Assembly (NCBI GenBank): GCA_905235735.1
Contig: CAJOMU010000019.1
Coordinates: forward strand, 1 to 58,102
Direction: 5' to 3'
DNA: 58,102 nucleotides
From: an uncultured Synergistales bacterium
Lineage (GTDB): Bacteria > Synergistota > Synergistia > Synergistales > Aminobacteriaceae
Under the pieces are notes generated by a model. It was given only the letters and a program-made list of their open reading frames with translations. It was not told the origin of the DNA and did not search any database. This document shows positions 8,557 to 17,809 of this stretch, one piece after another. Positions within the stretch are counted from its first letter, which is position 1. Every line of letters begins with the position of its first letter. The position numbers were made by a program, and so were the translations under genes.

Positions 8557-9938
8557 TAGATTGTCAAGCCTTTCTGTGAAGAAAATTTTTGAGTAAATTG
8601 ATTATACACTATTAACGACATAATCACCATCATAATATCTGCAACTACCTGCGTCCATACTATGCCATACATTCCAAAGACGTAATTCATCACGAACAGT
8701 AACGGAATGTTGAACACTACCCAGCGTGATGCTCCGAGTATTAATGCCTTCCCTCCATGACCAACAGCCTGAAAGAAATTCACCAGATGAAAGCACATGA
8801 ACATGAACGGTGTAGCAAGAGCACGAGCACGCAGAAAATGTGTACCAAGCTCTATGGTCTGAACGTCAGCAATGAATATTCTCATGATATACGATGCAAA
8901 TATCTCATACATCAGTACACTAACGAATCCGAAAATCAATCCTGCTATACGTGAGAACCGAACAACTTCACGCATTCGATTGAAATTTCCAGATGAATAA
9001 TTGTAGGCTGCTATCGGCATCATTCCCTGACAGATTCCAATTCCAATGTTCAAAGGCAAACGTTCAGCCTTCAGAACAATTCCAATTGCCGCCAGAGGAA
9101 TATCACCGTAACCTGATGCGAGCTTATCGATGACTATATATGTGAGGTCAAAGAGGAACACTGAGATTGCCGCAGGAACTCCAACATAAAAAACTGAATA
9201 CACGTTCTTGCGTGAAGGAAGAATTTTCTTCAGCGACAATGATAGTGCACTGTTTCCTTTTAGCCTGAAGAGAATCACATACAGGAAGTATGCACATATA
9301 ATTACGTTTGAAAGCATAGTAGCAATTCCTGCACCGAGAACCTCATAACCTTTGGGAAGAATTACGAACATGAACAGAGGATCTAAGAATATGTTTATGA
9401 GTCCTCCCATTGAAACACCGAAGCCCGCCTCTTTAGCGTAACCTGTACTGCGGAGAATGCTGCTCATCGTCATAGATAGTATCGTTGGTATTGCACCGAT
9501 AACGATGACGCAGAACGTATACTGTTCAGCGAAAATCAATGTGTTATCGCTCGCACCAAGCACACGGAGAATCGAATCCATGAATACGAACATGAAGAGC
9601 GAAAACATTCCGGCAGAGATTATCGTCATGTAGAAACTGAATGAACTTACACGTTTGGCTTCATTGTCCCGTCCTGCTCCGATTAAACGGGATATTAATG
9701 TTCCGCCTCCGATGCCGAAGAGATTCGCGAATGATATTGAGATGTTGAAGACAGGAAGCAATAACGATACGCCTGCGACCATTAAGGGATTGTTAGTGCG
9801 TCCAATGAAGAAGGTATCAGCGAGATTATAGATTAGTATGATGAGCTGACCGAATATCATAGGCACAGCAAATTCTGCTAATGCTTTAGGGATTGGCCAA
9901 GTTTCAAAGACTGCACGGTTATTCTTTGAATGATTCAT
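8556..9938 (-). CDS. MATE family multidrug/metabolite exporter
   Basis: A 460-residue protein with about 12 membrane segments, in the two-times-six arrangement of MATE antiporters. The N-terminus has the family pattern PMIFGQLIILIYNLADTFFIG. MATE proteins use sodium or proton gradients to expel organic cations, drugs or, in some relatives, lipid-linked or peptide compounds; the substrate is unknown here. The ATG has a good ribosome site (GGAGGAA). The gene overlaps the end of the specificity subunit gene by 20 bases, and its TAA overlaps the ATG of the GT14 gene, so it is embedded in the restriction-modification operon. Confidence 0.92.
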   Translation of the reverse strand: MNHSKNNRAVFETWPIPKALAEFAVPMIFGQLIILIYNLADTFFIGRTNNPLMVAGVSLLLPVFNISISFANLFGIGGGTLISRLIGAGRDNEAKRVSSFSFYMTIISAGMFSLFMFVFMDSILRVLGASDNTLIFAEQYTFCVIVIGAIPTILSMTMSSILRSTGYAKEAGFGVSMGGLINIFLDPLFMFVILPKGYEVLGAGIATMLSNVIICAYFLYVILFRLKGNSALSLSLKKILPSRKNVYSVFYVGVPAAISVFLFDLTYIVIDKLASGYGDIPLAAIGIVLKAERLPLNIGIGICQGMMPIAAYNYSSGNFNRMREVVRFSRIAGLIFGFVSVLMYEIFASYIMRIFIADVQTIELGTHFLRARALATPFMFMCFHLVNFFQAVGHGGKALILGASRWVVFNIPLLFVMNYVFGMYGIVWTQVVADIMMVIMSLIVYNQFTQKFSSQKGLTI

Positions 9939-11319
9939 GAAGTTCCTCCAGATATGTTATTGCTGATTGTTCAGAAGATTCTATTGCGAGTTCAACGGAA
10001 TGGACAGCGGCATTAATTAGGTGTTCAGATTTTCGTCTGAGAGTGAATGATTGTTGAACATGACCTGCGATTATATTTTGTGTTTCGCGGTCGATTATGG
10101 GCAAGTTGATTTTCTGCAATTCGTTCTCAGATATTGATGATAATATTGTTCCCGAACAGCCTCGCTTCATCAGGTCTTGAATCACAGATGACTTGAATAG
10201 CATTAACAGGGTTTCGGAATTATACACATCTGAATCAATGACGTAAAAGCCAGTTGAACATAATGCATTATCATATTCCTCTGTGATTAGAGCACAACTT
10301 TGCAATGAACCTTCAATAGACGAGACTATCACCTGTCCTGCATGAATTATACGCCTTGCTCTTGTTGGCAGTTCTGCTCCGTCCGCTGTTATTGTCCCTG
10401 TGATGTTTCCATATGTCCCAATGTCTGCAAGTTCTATATAGCTGTAACGTTTGCCATTCTGCGGTGTGAAGTTATCTCCGTGAATGTTACACACATCTTC
10501 GAATATGTATGCGCCTTTGAGTTTATCGAGAATGTAATCGTATTTCGGCATGAAGTATTCTGCATCAAGTCTGCCTGTACTGAATACCTCACTGAATGAT
10601 TTTGAAGTTACGTTCTTCTGTGAGAGTGATGAAGACGTGAAGTGAATTGCATCGTTGAGTATATTTTGTGTTTCAGTGTATATTCTTGATGACTCACGAA
10701 TTGCATTATCACTCTCTACGATGAGTGAGCTTACACGTTCGGAAAAATCATCATTGAATCTTGGAATAGGGATAATACACATATCACTTACATTCAATTT
10801 TGGTTGGACATTTCCGCTCTTCCTTCTTTGCAATAATATTTGCCCATAGTGCGAATTAAGATACGCTAACATAACATGCTTTTCTTGTGTGGAATATGCT
10901 GATAGCTTGAGACCTATATTATTCTCGCTTATATTACACGTTCCTAATTCAGAATCAACACGAGCAAACAAACCTACACTACCTACTTTCGACAATATTA
11001 AATCATCTGTGTATAGCTGAGAATTGGCCAATCGTGTATTATCCCCATTGGAAATATATACAAGACTATCTCGACTAATATGGAAGCCTCCTCTTATATT
11101 CTCGATTCTAACAAAAGCTATATCTCCATCTGTCATATACGCAGAGCTTTTCAGCGTTGAACCGAACGGGCCACTTACTACATCTTTCTTTTTTAAGAAT
11201 ATATGCTCTTTCCGCATGATAAATTGTTCTATGCTTTCTGCTGTCTTCGAGTAATATTCCGCATCAAGTCGTCCTGATAAAGAACTCAGCATCATTTCAC
11301 TGCATTCAAGCCCATCCAT
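9919..11319 (-). CDS. Type I-style specificity subunit (HsdS-like) with two target recognition domains
   Basis: A 466-residue DNA sequence-recognition subunit. Two half-proteins repeat the same layout, each opening with SGRLDAEYY (about residues 15-23) or TGRLDAEYF (about 247-255), followed by a variable recognition domain and a helical spacer. The KPKLN-like element QPKLNVSDMCIIPIP is present in the first half. Such a subunit directs the nuclease-methylase encoded immediately upstream to a bipartite DNA site. Its ATG overlaps the methylase TAA (TAATG). No second, silent hsdS or recombinase is visible nearby, so recognition-domain shuffling is not suggested by this window. Confidence 0.9.
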   Translation of the reverse strand: MDGLECSEMMLSSLSGRLDAEYYSKTAESIEQFIMRKEHIFLKKKDVVSGPFGSTLKSSAYMTDGDIAFVRIENIRGGFHISRDSLVYISNGDNTRLANSQLYTDDLILSKVGSVGLFARVDSELGTCNISENNIGLKLSAYSTQEKHVMLAYLNSHYGQILLQRRKSGNVQPKLNVSDMCIIPIPRFNDDFSERVSSLIVESDNAIRESSRIYTETQNILNDAIHFTSSSLSQKNVTSKSFSEVFSTGRLDAEYFMPKYDYILDKLKGAYIFEDVCNIHGDNFTPQNGKRYSYIELADIGTYGNITGTITADGAELPTRARRIIHAGQVIVSSIEGSLQSCALITEEYDNALCSTGFYVIDSDVYNSETLLMLFKSSVIQDLMKRGCSGTILSSISENELQKINLPIIDRETQNIIAGHVQQSFTLRRKSEHLINAAVHSVELAIESSEQSAITYLEELHESFKE

Positions 11320-13334
11320 TAAAGCACAGTACTTCTCCTCAATGAATGGGCATCCACGAAAAAACTTAATCCCTCCCTCTTCGCAAACTCAATAAACGCC
11401 TCAGCAATCCCGTCCTCAGTCAATCCATCATGGTTGAATAAATCATGATCCACTATCGGATGATAATTCCTATCCTTCATGTAATTCCCTTTCTCATCCC
11501 TCCGTATTATCTTCTCTCCTGAATTATCCTTGCCTGGTCTCCTCATCGTCGCAAAAAACACAGGGTAATCTTCACGTCTCGGACATAAATCATCATCCCA
11601 TTTCTGCACAAGCAAAACTGATGTCTTCGTCCCAGTGTGAGGCTTGAATACATTCTCATGAAGTCCAATCACCGCAAGTATTCTGCACCTCTCCGCAATG
11701 AAATCACGAATGTATTTGTCGCTCGAATTATTGAACCTGCCCTGCGGAAGAATAATCGCCATTCGTCCGCCAGGTTTCAGAAACTGAAGGTTACGCTCAA
11801 TGAACAGAATATCCCTGCCCACTTTTATCTGTGTCTTCCCTCTCGCATTCTTTCCGAGTTCATATTTCGATATTATGGTCGGCTCTTTGATGTCCCCTGC
11901 AAACGGAGGATTCGCCATCACAATATCAAAATTGAAGTTCCTGTAGCTCTCTTCATTCTCTGCAAACGTGAGAAATCTGAACCAGCCTTCATGATATTTC
12001 TGCATCCATGCTAGCGGCTTCGTTATCTCCTTCCACCTCCCATAATCGAGAGTGTTCAGGTGCATTACGTTCGTATGTCCGTCTCCTGCAATGAGATTCA
12101 GGGTTTTCGCAACACGTACTGCTTTGTCATCGAAGTCAATCGCGAACACTTTATCCTTCACATAGTCCGTGTATTCCGGCGGTCTCGTTTCACCAGTAAA
12201 CATATGACTGTCTGTTATACCTCGTTCTGCATCAAGCTGCCTCCAGACGTAAAATATCGTGTGAACAGGGAATCCGCATGACCCTGCTGCTGTGTCTATC
12301 ATTGATTCGTGCTTCTGTGGATTGAGCATCTTAACGCACATGTCGATAACGTATCGAGGTGTGAAGAACTGTCCTTTTTCACCCTTCTGTGATTTATTCA
12401 TGAGGTATTCAAACGCATCATCTATGACATCAAGATTGGAGTTGAATAGTTTCACGTCCTGAAGATATGATACACAATAAGCAAGGTGCGAAGGTGTCAG
12501 CGAAATTTTATCTTTTGAATCAAAAACTCCTTTCCATTTTTGTGATGCCTCTTTGAAAAGTGATTCGATGATCTTCTTCAGTTCATCGTCAGTGTAGCCG
12601 TAATTCCGAAATTCAAGAGTGCGTGTTTCTCTGTCTATGCTCATCTTCTCATCATAGAGTTTCGTGAATATCAGCCTAAATACTTCTTCAAATGCATCTA
12701 CTCCTGCATTGGCTAATATGTCATCTTCCATTTCGAGAATTATATCCTTGAGAGTTTTCCTGCCTTCTTTGAGTTTATTTTCACGTTCAAGGTCATTAAT
12801 CGTCCATCGTTCTTTAAGCAGGTCAGAGAGTTTCTGATTAGCTTTTGGAATCTCTGTTAGTGATTCAAAGATATTAGGTTCTTTCCTGTGATAATATGAA
12901 GAAATCTGTCCGTTTATCCACACTCCAATTATTGCTCCTGTTGCATTGCAATATGATTTGAGCTGTTCTTTTCCTTCTCTGAGGTTAGGCTTTTTGACCT
13001 CAACTATAATGTATTCTGATTCTTTGCGTTCATGGTCAAATATCACGATGTCTGCGCGTTTCACTTCACGTCCAAAGTGTATTGCGTGTTCAAGTCCAAT
13101 GTTTTCAGGTGAGTATCCGTAAATGTGAATCAGTTCATACACATATAGCTGACGTACTGCTTCTTCTGGTGTAAGCCTGATTTCTTTATTGCGAATGATG
13201 CACCTGATGTACGGAACTTCTGAGCCTCGAATCGTTTTTGTGATTATTGCGCTCTCGATTGCATTCAAGGTTTCGGGTCTGAATATTGAACCTTTATGCG
13301 TGCTGTTCCTGAATAGTTCAGATAGTGAGTACAT
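11319..13334 (-). CDS. Fused restriction nuclease-adenine methylase (BcgI-like RM subunit)
   Basis: A 671-residue protein. The N-terminal part (about 1-150) is an HsdR-N-like PD-(D/E)XK nuclease, with Asp95 in RADIVIF and Glu112-Val-Lys114 in VEVKKP. The middle and C-terminal parts are an N6-adenine methyltransferase with an HsdM-like helical region, the AdoMet motif DTAAGSCGFP and catalytic NPPF. A fused RM protein with a separate S subunit and no HsdR motor is the arrangement of type IIB enzymes such as BcgI, which cut on both sides of their site. The start has an AGGAGG ribosome site. This is the first gene of a four-gene overlapping operon. Cleavage activity is inferred from motifs only. 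Confidence 0.88.
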   Translation of the reverse strand: MYSLSELFRNSTHKGSIFRPETLNAIESAIITKTIRGSEVPYIRCIIRNKEIRLTPEEAVRQLYVYELIHIYGYSPENIGLEHAIHFGREVKRADIVIFDHERKESEYIIVEVKKPNLREGKEQLKSYCNATGAIIGVWINGQISSYYHRKEPNIFESLTEIPKANQKLSDLLKERWTINDLERENKLKEGRKTLKDIILEMEDDILANAGVDAFEEVFRLIFTKLYDEKMSIDRETRTLEFRNYGYTDDELKKIIESLFKEASQKWKGVFDSKDKISLTPSHLAYCVSYLQDVKLFNSNLDVIDDAFEYLMNKSQKGEKGQFFTPRYVIDMCVKMLNPQKHESMIDTAAGSCGFPVHTIFYVWRQLDAERGITDSHMFTGETRPPEYTDYVKDKVFAIDFDDKAVRVAKTLNLIAGDGHTNVMHLNTLDYGRWKEITKPLAWMQKYHEGWFRFLTFAENEESYRNFNFDIVMANPPFAGDIKEPTIISKYELGKNARGKTQIKVGRDILFIERNLQFLKPGGRMAIILPQGRFNNSSDKYIRDFIAERCRILAVIGLHENVFKPHTGTKTSVLLVQKWDDDLCPRREDYPVFFATMRRPGKDNSGEKIIRRDEKGNYMKDRNYHPIVDHDLFNHDGLTEDGIAEAFIEFAKREGLSFFVDAHSLRRSTVL

Positions 13335-13411
13335 GGTCGATGCCTCCTGTTATTAATGAGAATATTATATTGCAGGCGGCAGTAAAAACTTTAAGTGATA
13401 TGAAAAGACGC

Positions 13412-13446
13412 AAAAAAAAAATTCCCCCCGTGAAAATTTGCGGGGG
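13412..13446 (-). terminator. Intrinsic terminator after nrdJ
   Basis: On the minus strand CCCCCG pairs with CGGGGG around a 10-base loop, then AATTTTTTTTTT. It lies 13 bases after the nrdJ stop and before the promoter region of the restriction-modification operon. Confidence 0.88.
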
Positions 13447-13458
13447 CAATTAATTAAT

Positions 13459-15972
13459 CTATTTGCACGGGGAATATCCACAGCTGAAACAGTATTCACA
13501 CCCTGAAATCATCTCTAATGGTGAGCCGCATTCCGGACAGAGCATTGACTTATCACTAAGTCTCGCATTCGTCGTCTCACGGTCAATCAGCTTCTCAAGC
13601 ATTAAGGCTATCGCATCTGGAATCGAACGCACAACATAGTTATCATTGAACTTCAACATCCAGTATTCCTTGCCCGATAATCCCTTCAATGTGTCAATGA
13701 AATCCTCAAGACTGCACCCTGAACGCAATCCAATTGATATTACTCGTGATAATGCTTCGGTCATCGCTTTGAGTTCAGATCCACTCTTGCCTACATTAAC
13801 GAATATTTCAAACGGATCTTTGCCGTCAAAATTCATAGTTACGTACATGCTTCCCCAAGGAGTTTTGTCTTTAATCGTCTTCCCATAAACCACAAGACCA
13901 GGACGCTCTTTTACCTTCTTGTACTTGTTCTCTGGTTCTGGATTCTCCGCTTCTTCTTCCTTCTTGGCCTCGATAGGCTGATATGAACGCGAGCCATCAC
14001 GATATATCGTTATTCCCTTGCAGCCCATGTTATAGCAGTCCTGATATACCCGTCTCACATCTTCAACTGTCGCACTGTTCGGAAGGTTCACCGTCTTGCT
14101 GATTCCGCTGTCAACGAAATGGGCAAATATCCCCGTAACATTCACATGCTGCTGTGTCGAGATGTCATATGCCGTAACATAAACAGGGTCAGACAATCTG
14201 CCTCCTGTCGCACGGTATTCATTGCGCTGTTCCTGCGATAACAATTTGTGCCAGAAGTCGAGGTCTTCAAATCCACTTCCGTCAGTCTTCATTACGCGTC
14301 TGTTCCATGACCACGCAAAATTTGGTTCAATCCCTGAACTCGCATCAAGAATCATTGAGATTGATCCTGTAGGTGCAATCGATAGCCTTCTGCTGTTCCT
14401 CATGTCGCCTCTGAATAAACGTTCAAGAATGAATTTCGCATCATCAATGTCATCTCTGAACTCTTCGAGCGTATTCACCAGCGTAACAGGAATCACTTTC
14501 TCACTGCGCATGTTTTTTATCATGTAATCGAACTCTGAAGTCGTATCAGGGACTTTGAAGCCGTCAAATAATCCCCGAACTAATTCATGTTCAGGGAATG
14601 GTGATTTACCTGCGTCATTCACTATCTGAACTGTCGCACTCAATGCTGAACGTGCCATTGTTCCGCCGAGCTTTTTGCAGAACAAGTTGAATCTCTCTGA
14701 GCCGTAAACTATACCCTGAAGAATCGAAGCGTCAGCCAGTCCCATAATGCCAAGCCCAACAGGTCGAATTGCCTTTGTACGTTCACCAATCTTCTCTAAC
14801 GGGTACATGCACGCATCAATCACCAAATCGAGATAGTACATTGACCTGAAGACTTGTGCCTGAAAATCTTTCCAGTCGAAATTTTTGTTCTCATCAACAA
14901 AGATTTCTACGTTTATTGAGCCAAGATTACAGCTCGTGAAGTTCGGCAATGGCTGTTCACCGCATGGATTGGTTGATTCTATGTCCCATTCTGCTCCGCC
15001 GAGTTTCAGAATGTTATCCTGCCTCGCTCTGTCTATGAAGAATACTCCGGGATCTCCGCGCTTCCATGCAGACTCGCAGATGTGATTCATGAGGTCTTTC
15101 GCTTTCACTGTATGCACTACACTTCCGTCAACTCGTGAATGCAAATCAAAATCTCTGTCGCTTAATGCATCTTTCATGAGCTTGTCTGAAATTGCAACCG
15201 AGATATTGAAATACGACAGCTTTCCGTCCTCAGTCTTGCAGTCAATGAAACTGTAGATGTCAGGGTGATCATCAAACAGCATTCCCATTAAGGCCGCCCG
15301 TCTCTTTCCTCCCTGAACTACAACTGCACCCATTGTGTTCCATGTCTCCATGAATGATACAGGCCCTGATGCTTTTCCTCCTGTACCTCCTGCAATCTCT
15401 GAGCTGTGTTCACGAAGGTGTCCGAAGTTCCCTCCTACACCTCCTCCGAACTTTGAGATTATGCTCGCATTCTTCACACTCTCGAATATCCCTTCTATGC
15501 TGTCAGGTACACTTATCACGAAACATGCAAAGAGCTGCTGATTCTTCGTTCGTGATTCATAGAGCTTCCTGTAGTCGTCATACGTCATTTCATCCGGCGA
15601 CTTGTAGATTATCTCTGCGTATTCTGGAATAACCGTGAGACCTGCCGCCGCACTGAACAGACATGGAGAGTTGAACAGAAACCTTCTGCTTAGAATGTCA
15701 TTCGCAATGTTCTTTTCGAGAATACGAAGCCATTCAATCGAATCTGTGTAGTTCACTTCGGCACTCGCTACTGTCCTTGATACTCGTCTCGCGAATTCCT
15801 CAAAATTTTTCTCCTGACGCGTTGTTTTCATCTCAGGGTCATATCTGGCAACAAAATATCTTTGCTCAAGAAGCCACACAGCATTTTCTGATAATCTTGA
15901 TGTCCCGTCATTTTCAAGTGAATGTGAATCTATTCCCGCATCGAAGTAGTCTTTTATGTTCTGGATAGTCAT
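13459..15972 (-). CDS. nrdJ: Adenosylcobalamin-dependent ribonucleotide reductase (class II)
   Basis: An 837-residue class II ribonucleotide reductase, making deoxyribonucleotides with a cobalamin-generated radical. The finger-loop region NPCGEQPLP...SCNLGSIN contains the radical Cys and catalytic Glu. The upstream redox Cys lies in SPCLFSAA. The C-terminus has a zinc-ribbon-like CPECG...CEYCFSCG tail and redox cysteines, the long NrdJ form seen in many anaerobes. The ATG has a good AAAGGAGGAA site, but its spacing of about 16 bases is longer than normal; no better in-frame start exists. I see no cobalamin riboswitch or separate promoter in the short gap upstream. Confidence 0.95.
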   Translation of the reverse strand: MTIQNIKDYFDAGIDSHSLENDGTSRLSENAVWLLEQRYFVARYDPEMKTTRQEKNFEEFARRVSRTVASAEVNYTDSIEWLRILEKNIANDILSRRFLFNSPCLFSAAAGLTVIPEYAEIIYKSPDEMTYDDYRKLYESRTKNQQLFACFVISVPDSIEGIFESVKNASIISKFGGGVGGNFGHLREHSSEIAGGTGGKASGPVSFMETWNTMGAVVVQGGKRRAALMGMLFDDHPDIYSFIDCKTEDGKLSYFNISVAISDKLMKDALSDRDFDLHSRVDGSVVHTVKAKDLMNHICESAWKRGDPGVFFIDRARQDNILKLGGAEWDIESTNPCGEQPLPNFTSCNLGSINVEIFVDENKNFDWKDFQAQVFRSMYYLDLVIDACMYPLEKIGERTKAIRPVGLGIMGLADASILQGIVYGSERFNLFCKKLGGTMARSALSATVQIVNDAGKSPFPEHELVRGLFDGFKVPDTTSEFDYMIKNMRSEKVIPVTLVNTLEEFRDDIDDAKFILERLFRGDMRNSRRLSIAPTGSISMILDASSGIEPNFAWSWNRRVMKTDGSGFEDLDFWHKLLSQEQRNEYRATGGRLSDPVYVTAYDISTQQHVNVTGIFAHFVDSGISKTVNLPNSATVEDVRRVYQDCYNMGCKGITIYRDGSRSYQPIEAKKEEEAENPEPENKYKKVKERPGLVVYGKTIKDKTPWGSMYVTMNFDGKDPFEIFVNVGKSGSELKAMTEALSRVISIGLRSGCSLEDFIDTLKGLSGKEYWMLKFNDNYVVRSIPDAIALMLEKLIDRETTNARLSDKSMLCPECGSPLEMISGCEYCFSCGYSPCK

Positions 15973-15999
15973 GTTTCTGAAAATACTTCCTCCTTTAGC

Positions 16000-16046
16000 A
16001 AAAAATAACCTCCGACCCCCATTTTTTATTCAGAGAGCCGGAGGTT
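16000..16046 (-). terminator. Intrinsic terminator after the exported protein gene
   Basis: On the minus strand AACCTCCG pairs perfectly with CGGAGGTT around a 24-base loop, followed by ATTTTTTG. It sits about 30 bases before the nrdJ start, so it separates the two genes or attenuates read-through into nrdJ. Confidence 0.75.
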
Positions 16047-16099
16047 GGTTCATCATTTAGGTTTACGCGATGTTGTTTTTATATCTGTGTGTTGATTCT

Positions 16100-17740
16100 T
16101 TACTGAAATTCTCTGTAAAGTTTTATGAGTTTCACAAACAGTCCGTCCTCTGCTCTTACGTCCTTTAACGCAAAATCAAAATGGAACGTCTCAGCATCAC
16201 TCGCTATGAATGACATCGATGTAACCGAGAAATCTGCACTCAGTACATCCTGCACTGCCTCAAGAATTTTTCCGTATCCCAAGATTGAGGCTATAGGTTT
16301 GAGTGTCGAGAATACTCCGTTGCTGTCATCGTTCAGCCATGACTGAAGCCCTGCGAAATCAAACCAGAATGATGCTATTGATTCTCTGCTCATTAAACTT
16401 CCGAATGCACCTTCAGTGTTAGGTCTGTCCTTGAAACTTGCGAGTTCAGCAAATGCTATGCCTAATGTGTTGCCTGCATTGCCGATTATGCACGACACAG
16501 GACTCAATGACGAATCAACCTGTAATATTCCGTCATGCACTTTATGGAAATGAGGAGACTTCGTGAGCGTGTCATATATCTTTGACGCTGCACCTTTTGC
16601 ACCTGTCTGCGAGATATACACTGCGGGTATCTTGAATGATTCAAACATTACGCTTCCGTTTACTACGATTGAGAACGGGCCGTTGAACAGTGCATACACA
16701 TCCTCTTTCGCAATACCGAAACGTTTCCTGAGCTGTCCGAATAATTCATCCATGTAAGGTTTTGCCTCTTTAACTTCATCAGTTCCAGAGAGATCTAATA
16801 CTCCTCCGATAGCAAGCATAGGAACAGATGATCCGCCTGAATTCCTCAGGTCAATGTAGCCGCCTTTGACTGCCTTTACGGTTTTGACTTTTTCCGCATA
16901 CTTCTTCGTCATGGCCTCAACAATGTTTACATGCGTTGAGAGCGTGAATCTGTCAGATGTCTTCTCAAATCCTATCTCTAACGTAACAGGCTTCGCGAAA
17001 TATTCAGTGAGTTTCGCATCTTTAAGTTCACCTTTGTCATCAAGTGCTTCTGCTGTCTTCGGGTCTAAGTGAATTAACGCGAAATCATTAGTCCTGAATG
17101 TTCTCGGTGAACGTGCAAATAATCTCGCTTTCTTGTCTTCAAGTGCCTTCACTGATTCTTTAACGTCATTCTCAGAGAGGCCAAGAATAATTATGTCATC
17201 AACTGCCTTTACGAACAGGGCATTATCGATTCTCATGATATTATCCTTGCCGCTTTCAACTTTTATCATCGTCTCTGCAAACGCAATAAGCGGGCTGTCT
17301 GTTCCAAGAATCAATTTTGCGATGTCTTTTGCGTCTGCTTTTCCCTGTGCGAGATTCCGTACTATAGGATTCAGCTCGGAACTCACGGTAAATGCAAGCT
17401 GGAAGAACGGATCTTGTGATTTAGCGTTCTCTGCCGTAATGCCTACGATAGCTGCTGCGGACTTCAGCGGAGTATTCTGAATGATTGAACGAACCATTTC
17501 AAGCCCGCCGATTATGTCATTTGAATTCTCTGATGAAATTATCAGGGGCATGAAGACATTTATGTTTTCCTCCGAGAAAATCCATTTGAGAAGTCCTGAT
17601 GTGTCGCTGAGTTTCAGAACTGCATAGACAGATTCATCAGGTCTGGGTGTCAGTGCATCTTCAGGCTGTGCGGAGAAAGCTGAAGCCGTGAACACAAGAA
17701 CTGTCATAACTGCTAATGCTATAAACCTTTTTGCTTTCAT
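16100..17740 (-). CDS. Exported protein of unknown function
   Basis: A 546-residue protein with a signal peptide (MKAKRFIALAVMTVLVF, cut near AFSA) and no further membrane segments. It is rich in alternating beta strands and helices, and broadly resembles large secreted bacterial proteins of DUF3352 type, but I cannot assign it firmly. The ATG at 17740 is chosen because it starts the signal peptide and has AAGGAGGAT 8 bases upstream; the open frame further upstream crosses the tpiA terminator. The intervening hairpin suggests it is transcribed separately from tpiA or only by read-through. Confidence 0.7.
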   Translation of the reverse strand: MKAKRFIALAVMTVLVFTASAFSAQPEDALTPRPDESVYAVLKLSDTSGLLKWIFSEENINVFMPLIISSENSNDIIGGLEMVRSIIQNTPLKSAAAIVGITAENAKSQDPFFQLAFTVSSELNPIVRNLAQGKADAKDIAKLILGTDSPLIAFAETMIKVESGKDNIMRIDNALFVKAVDDIIILGLSENDVKESVKALEDKKARLFARSPRTFRTNDFALIHLDPKTAEALDDKGELKDAKLTEYFAKPVTLEIGFEKTSDRFTLSTHVNIVEAMTKKYAEKVKTVKAVKGGYIDLRNSGGSSVPMLAIGGVLDLSGTDEVKEAKPYMDELFGQLRKRFGIAKEDVYALFNGPFSIVVNGSVMFESFKIPAVYISQTGAKGAASKIYDTLTKSPHFHKVHDGILQVDSSLSPVSCIIGNAGNTLGIAFAELASFKDRPNTEGAFGSLMSRESIASFWFDFAGLQSWLNDDSNGVFSTLKPIASILGYGKILEAVQDVLSADFSVTSMSFIASDAETFHFDFALKDVRAEDGLFVKLIKLYREFQ

Positions 17741-17767
17741 GTGATAATCCTCCTTAATTTTATGGTC

Positions 17768-17797
17768 AAAAAAACCCCCTCGCATAAAGCAAAGGGG
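17768..17797 (-). terminator. Intrinsic terminator after tpiA
   Basis: On the minus strand CCCCTTTGC pairs with GCGAGGGGG (two G-U pairs) around a short loop, followed by seven T. It lies between tpiA and the downstream exported-protein gene. Confidence 0.8.
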
Positions 17798-17809
17798 CAT
17801 GAATAACAA

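Noticed and set aside
9919-13334. Complete type I restriction system
   Set aside because: No HsdR helicase gene is present; the nuclease is fused to the methylase, as in BcgI-type enzymes.
15973-16099. Cobalamin riboswitch before nrdJ
   Set aside because: The gap is short and filled by the upstream gene terminator; no B12-box-like sequence is visible.
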